64,000 nucleotides of DNA from the NCBI GenBank assembly GCA_021404565.1, contig JAAWWF010000019.1:1-64000 (forward strand). Reading direction: 5' to 3'. The notes beneath the pieces are model-generated. The model did not search any database. It saw only the letters and a list, made by a program, of their open reading frames with translations, and had not been told where the DNA came from. Source of the stretch: Roseivirga sp. Its GTDB lineage: Bacteria > Bacteroidota > Bacteroidia > Cytophagales > Cyclobacteriaceae. How positions within the stretch are numbered: the first letter of the stretch is position 1; the number at the start of each line of letters is the position of its first letter. Of this stretch, positions 60,651-64,000 are shown piece after piece. A program made the translations under genes and the position numbers.

Positions 60651-62346
60651 ACTGCTCTAAGTTATAACCTTCCAGTCTGTTGTGATAGTAAAACAAGAGG
60701 TTGAGGTCTTGTGTAATGATGTCCCCGTTCTTGTTCTTGATCAAGGGGCGCTTTGCGTGATACATGCCCACGTTTTTCAGTCCATGGTCAATGATCTTAT
60801 CCGGATCGCCCATTAGATGAGGTGAGATGTTCACCTTGCCTTCATTACGCATGTTGTGTACTTTTTTCAGTACCTTTTCAAATGCCTCCTTGAATTCACT
60901 ATAGTCAATTACCTGTTCTTCTTCCGGCAGACGAAGCAGATTGTATAAGTCCAGCTTGGTATAGCGCTGTCTGAAGATCTGAAACGCTGTGAAAGCTACC
61001 AGGTGACTCGCGAAGATCTTATTGATCCGGTGATATTCTTCTACAATACGCTGGCTGAGCATTCTGGTGTATTCATCCTCCCGCTGCTGATTATGAGAGA
61101 TGATTCGGCCATCCTGTGTGAAGTATTCCTGGGTGTCAATGTTCCGGCCATGCTTATCGTAACTGTTGCCATCATTATCTACATAATTGCCAAGTACATC
61201 CATCGCCTTCCCAATGGAAACTGAGATATCAGACCCCTTCGTAAAGAATTTTAGCAAAAAGGCTGAAATTTTGTAGGAGGTAGAGTACTCATCATTCTCA
61301 ACATAGTAACGCTCTTGCCCTTTGAGTTTTAGGTATTGCTTGATCAATCCCGGGGCTTCCAGTACGAAGTTGTAGTTAAGGGTTACTGGCACAATGAAAA
61401 TCTTTTCAAGACCGTCTCGCTTTCCTTTTTGGTAGTTGACCCGCTGCGCTTCTATGGCTGTGCTCAGCAGCCCCAGTTTAAGTCTTTTTTCAATCTTACC
61501 TGAACGTGAGCGCGTACCTCCGGGGAAAAACAAGCTGTGGCAGCCGCGCTGTATGGCCAGGCTGGAGTAAGCTTTGAGGGTTTCAAGGTATAGCAGGTTC
61601 TTTTTTCTTCTGTCAACCCTGTAAGCACCCAGGCTATTAAGAAAGTAAGCGATTATTTTAATGTTGAAAAGATTCAGTCCGGCACCATAAATAAATGCAG
61701 GTAAACCCATGGCATTGATTACCCAGCCTATTAGAATGGAATCGAGATTGCTGAAATGGGTAGGAACCATCACGATTGTGCCCTTGCGCGTGAGACTCCT
61801 TAAGTGTTCTACCTCACCGGTAATGTTGATTTTGTCCTGGAGTGTATACTGTGTACTGAAAATCGACCAAAAGCCACGTGCTCTGGAAGCATTAAGCAGC
61901 CTGGCAAACCCAAAAGTAACAAAAGACCGCGTGAAGCGATATCTCGACTTTTTGAAATTACCCGCAATTTCATCTGAGTATCGAAATATGATCTCTTCAA
62001 GAATTGATTCGAGGGTTTCATCAATTTCTTCCTTGTCTTCGTTATGAGAGATCTCCAGGAGCCTCGATTTTACAGAGGCCAGAAAATCGGCCTCATCTTC
62101 GGGATCCACTGCCCATGGGTTCCTTTTTATCCTGAGCTTTTCTCTGAAAAGCGTGGTTTCTATTTCTTCTATAAGCGCACTGCGGGTAGAAGTTATGCTC
62201 TTGATCCGGGCAATACTTTCTTTGGCCACCTCCTTTACAAACTCTTCCCTGTTTCTACTCAGGGCCACCACCGGCCATTCATCTATGCCTCCTGGTAGCA
62301 CCTGATCGTACTTCTTCTTTACGTAGTCTTGCTCGAGTGGCTTCAT
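60643..62346 (-). CDS. PlsB-like glycerol-3-phosphate/1-acylglycerol-phosphate acyltransferase
   Basis: 567 residues. The acyltransferase core at about 195-330 has the HxxxxD motif in VPTHFSNLDSILIGW, GAYRVDRRKKN, and SLFFPGGTRSRSGK (motif III type). Extra N- and C-terminal helical regions make it longer than PlsC and closer to PlsB-like or bacterial DHAPAT-like enzymes. Overlap with gpsA supports use of glycerol-3-phosphate or its acyl product. TATCTTTG lies 16 bases upstream on the minus strand. Confidence 0.87.
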   Translation of the reverse strand: MKPLEQDYVKKKYDQVLPGGIDEWPVVALSRNREEFVKEVAKESIARIKSITSTRSALIEEIETTLFREKLRIKRNPWAVDPEDEADFLASVKSRLLEISHNEDKEEIDETLESILEEIIFRYSDEIAGNFKKSRYRFTRSFVTFGFARLLNASRARGFWSIFSTQYTLQDKINITGEVEHLRSLTRKGTIVMVPTHFSNLDSILIGWVINAMGLPAFIYGAGLNLFNIKIIAYFLNSLGAYRVDRRKKNLLYLETLKAYSSLAIQRGCHSLFFPGGTRSRSGKIEKRLKLGLLSTAIEAQRVNYQKGKRDGLEKIFIVPVTLNYNFVLEAPGLIKQYLKLKGQERYYVENDEYSTSYKISAFLLKFFTKGSDISVSIGKAMDVLGNYVDNDGNSYDKHGRNIDTQEYFTQDGRIISHNQQREDEYTRMLSQRIVEEYHRINKIFASHLVAFTAFQIFRQRYTKLDLYNLLRLPEEEQVIDYSEFKEAFEKVLKKVHNMRNEGKVNISPHLMGDPDKIIDHGLKNVGMYHAKRPLIKNKNGDIITQDLNLLFYYHNRLEGYNLEQYV

Positions 62347-62362
62347 CCAAAAATCGTAACCC

Positions 62363-62370
62363 CAAAGATA
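62363..62370 (-). promoter_or_regulatory. Putative -7 promoter element of the acyltransferase-gpsA operon
   Basis: On the minus strand TATCTTTG, an exact TAnnTTTG match, 16 bases before the ATG. No -33 box is recognisable. Confidence 0.5.
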
Positions 62371-62403
62371 GATGAAAATTTGTTTAAGGCACCTAAGGTC
62401 ATG

Positions 62404-63534
62404 TTACGAAAGATAAGTTGTCAAAGTACTTACCAGTTTGGTTATTTCCTCCTGGCTATTGTAGGTGTGCAGACAGATACGTATCCTTTCTTCAGAGGCT
62501 TTTACAGTAGGTGACAGGATGGGGCGGACATCGAAACCCTGGTCGTACATACTCTGACTCATCTGTTTTATTTTGCTGTTCCCGGGTACTAAAATGGCTT
62601 GAATACTGCTGCTACTCTGTATTAAAGGTAGTTTTCCATGGGCCAGCGTCTGAAACAGGGCGATACGTGCCTGCAGGTCTTGTTGTAACGACTGATTCTT
62701 TTCAAGAAAACGGAAAGCCTGAGAAATCGATATACACTCAAAGTCGCTGGGAGCAGTTGTGTATATAAACGGGCGAGCAAAATTAATCAGGAACTCCCGC
62801 AGGGTCTTACTACCCGAAATAAAGGCGCCATGAACACCCATTCCTTTGCCAAAAGTATGGATGGCAGCATAAACCTTTTCTCTCAGCCCTAAGGCGTTGA
62901 CCAGCCCTGCCCCGCCTTTTCCAAAAGAACCTGTGCTGTGGGCCTCATCCACAACCAGTTTGGCTCCGTATTGCTGTGCCAGCTCGACTAACCTCTCCAG
63001 AGGGGCGAAATCACCATCCATAGAGTATACAGATTCACAGGCTATATATATGTTTCCCTCTGCTTTTGATAGTTTTTGCTCCAACTGATTGAGGTCGTTG
63101 TGTCTGAAAGGAAACTTCCTGGCAAGGCTCAGACGGCAACCGTCTTTAATACAGGCATGTGAGAGTTCATCGTAGAGGATGGTATCATCTTTTTGAGGTA
63201 CAGATGAGAAAAATGCCAGGTTGGCCATGTACCCTGAGCTAAAAAGAAGTCCTGCTTTGGTTTCAAAGATTTGGGTAAGCTCATGCTCTGTTGCCTCCAG
63301 AATAGATGAGGTGCCGGTAAGTAAACGCGATCCTGTAGAGCCATTTTTACTAGAGGCTGATTCAGTATAAGCCTTTAGAATATTGGCTTTGAGTGATTCA
63401 GAACGGGCAAGCCCCAGGTAGTCGTTGGATGAAAAATCGATAAGTTGCGAAGCTGCGAGGTTGATAGAGCGATAACTGTTACTCGCTGATCTTTTGTCGA
63501 GTAAATTACTTAACCGGGTTTCGTTATCTGGCAT
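62404..63534 (-). CDS. BioF/KBL-like alpha-oxoamine synthase
   Basis: 376-residue PLP enzyme of the alpha-oxoamine synthase family: 8-amino-7-oxononanoate synthase, glycine C-acetyltransferase, serine palmitoyltransferase. Blocks: IDFSSNDYLGLAR, GSTGSRLLTGT, ESVYSMDGDFAPL, VVDEAHSTGSFGKGGAGL (DEAH region with the PLP-contacting Asp and His), and HTFGKGMGVHGAF, whose Lys is the Schiff-base candidate. No biotin genes adjoin it and the family cannot be split by sequence reading alone. Cytophagales also use relatives for sphingolipid and alkyl-amine lipids, so BioF is only the likeliest option. Confidence 0.85.
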   Translation of the reverse strand: MPDNETRLSNLLDKRSASNSYRSINLAASQLIDFSSNDYLGLARSESLKANILKAYTESASSKNGSTGSRLLTGTSSILEATEHELTQIFETKAGLLFSSGYMANLAFFSSVPQKDDTILYDELSHACIKDGCRLSLARKFPFRHNDLNQLEQKLSKAEGNIYIACESVYSMDGDFAPLERLVELAQQYGAKLVVDEAHSTGSFGKGGAGLVNALGLREKVYAAIHTFGKGMGVHGAFISGSKTLREFLINFARPFIYTTAPSDFECISISQAFRFLEKNQSLQQDLQARIALFQTLAHGKLPLIQSSSSIQAILVPGNSKIKQMSQSMYDQGFDVRPILSPTVKASEERIRICLHTYNSQEEITKLVSTLTTYLS

Positions 63535-63599
63535 TTTCTCTATGAAAGGTGGGTAAAATTATAAATTATTAGGACTTTTACGGCCGTCATATAGCCACT

Positions 63600-64000
63600 A
63601 TGTTCCGGAGATACTCTTTTTTCTTTACTCTTTCTTTAGCCATTGTTTCAGCCCTTAGTGCCCAGTCAGACTACTACCATCAGGAGCTGTCTATCACCAC
63701 GGAAAACGATGTTTACCTCCTTCAGAATACGGATCGCTACTATTCCAATGGGGCTTTGATTCATTTCAGATTTATTCCCAACAAACCTTCTTTCCTGGGG
63801 ATCAGGCATCAAGAGGAGACCAAGCGTATCATCGAACTGGAGCTGTCGCAAAAATTCTTTACACCCAAAGATCTTACACTAACAGACTTTGTGGACTATG
63901 ACAGGCCGTATGCAGGTTGGCTGTACACAGGTGTAACTGTTTTAGACTTTCCAAAACCGAACCGGCTATTGTCCTATGGAGTTGAGCTCGGGGTGGTAGG
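63600..64000 (+). CDS. LpxR-like lipid A deacylase family protein (5' part)
   Basis: Truncated by the window end after about 133 residues. A signal peptide (MFRRYSFFFTLSLAIVSALSAQ) is followed by HQELSITTENDVYLLQNTDRYYSNG. That resembles the N-terminal strand and active-site loop of LpxR/DUF2219 outer-membrane barrels, where Asn and Asp near the first strand bind calcium. YDRPYAGWLY follows, typical of that family. LpxR removes the 3'-acyloxyacyl group from lipid A. The start is ATG 63600, 65 bases from the divergent BioF-like gene. Confidence 0.8.
   Translation, partial: MFRRYSFFFTLSLAIVSALSAQSDYYHQELSITTENDVYLLQNTDRYYSNGALIHFRFIPNKPSFLGIRHQEETKRIIELELSQKFFTPKDLTLTDFVDYDRPYAGWLYTGVTVLDFPKPNRLLSYGVELGVV

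Noticed and set aside
1-64000. Genomic island, prophage, insertion sequence or CRISPR array
   Set aside because: No integrase, transposase, direct repeats or spacer-repeat pattern was seen. The single tRNA has no adjacent attachment-like repeat. The genes read as core chromosome throughout.

Overview
The window looks like ordinary chromosome of a marine-type Bacteroidota, most likely order Cytophagales. The evidence is type IX secretion (T9SS) genes (PorV, PorU, PorP/SprF), large secreted proteins with T9SS C-terminal domains, TAnnTTTG-type -7 promoter elements before many genes, and few Shine-Dalgarno sites. Genus cannot be fixed from sequence alone. No integrase, transposase, phage gene or CRISPR array was seen, and no gap between genes exceeds 300 bases.

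Layout. 1-4.6 kb: HlyD-type adaptor, MacB-type permease without ATPase, and TolC-type channel. 4.6-7.4 kb: purB, then a stand-alone phenylacetyl-CoA epoxidase reductase (paaE). 7.6-10.8 kb: egtB-egtD (ergothioneine-type), an esterase and a 46-residue membrane ORF. 10.8-15.6 kb: a phosphoesterase lipoprotein, then the paaABCD epoxidase operon behind a TetR regulator whose operator sits inside its own promoter. 15.6-17.4 kb: two uncharacterised proteins. 17.5-20.8 kb: ECF sigma factor, anti-sigma-like protein and twin beta-barrel proteins. 21.0-23.8 kb: PadR regulator plus a double-PspC/adhesin-like membrane protein. 24.1-30.4 kb: porV-porU. 30.5-33.5 kb: tRNA-Leu(CAA), a monooxygenase-fold protein, SAM hydrolase, PhoH and a GNAT acetyltransferase. 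33.5-38.8 kb: a large Tat-exported multicopper oxidase and ComEC. 38.9-41.7 kb: enoyl-CoA hydratase and RecQ. 41.7-43.8 kb: a tightly overlapping cassette of three uncharacterised proteins and a Nudix protein. 43.8-49.7 kb: T9SS BNR-repeat protein, TPR lipoprotein, Sua5/TsaC and Pgk. 49.8-56.4 kb: a 1763-residue type B T9SS substrate divergent from a PorP/SprF protein. 56.4-64 kb: M48 protease, BamA-like barrel, GpsA, acyltransferase, BioF-like enzyme and the start of an LpxR-like protein.

How the genes connect. PaaABC(D)E together form the ring-epoxidising step of aerobic phenylacetate breakdown, although paaE lies 5 kb away with its own leader and no visible copy of the TetR operator. PorU and PorV belong to the T9SS attachment complex that releases and anchors cargo such as the BNR-repeat protein, while PorP/SprF partners usually serve type B cargo such as the neighbouring giant protein. 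GpsA and the acyltransferase overlap and probably feed phospholipid synthesis. Several genes carry a -7 element only 5-6 bases before the start codon, which suggests leaderless mRNAs.

There is no single obvious new defence or secretion system. The best candidates for undescribed biology are the sigma/anti-sigma/twin-barrel cassette, the overlapping 41.7-43.8 kb cassette, the PadR/double-PspC unit, the tandem-domain PaaB, and a BamA-like gene whose signal peptide lies upstream of its first ATG with only a non-canonical start available.
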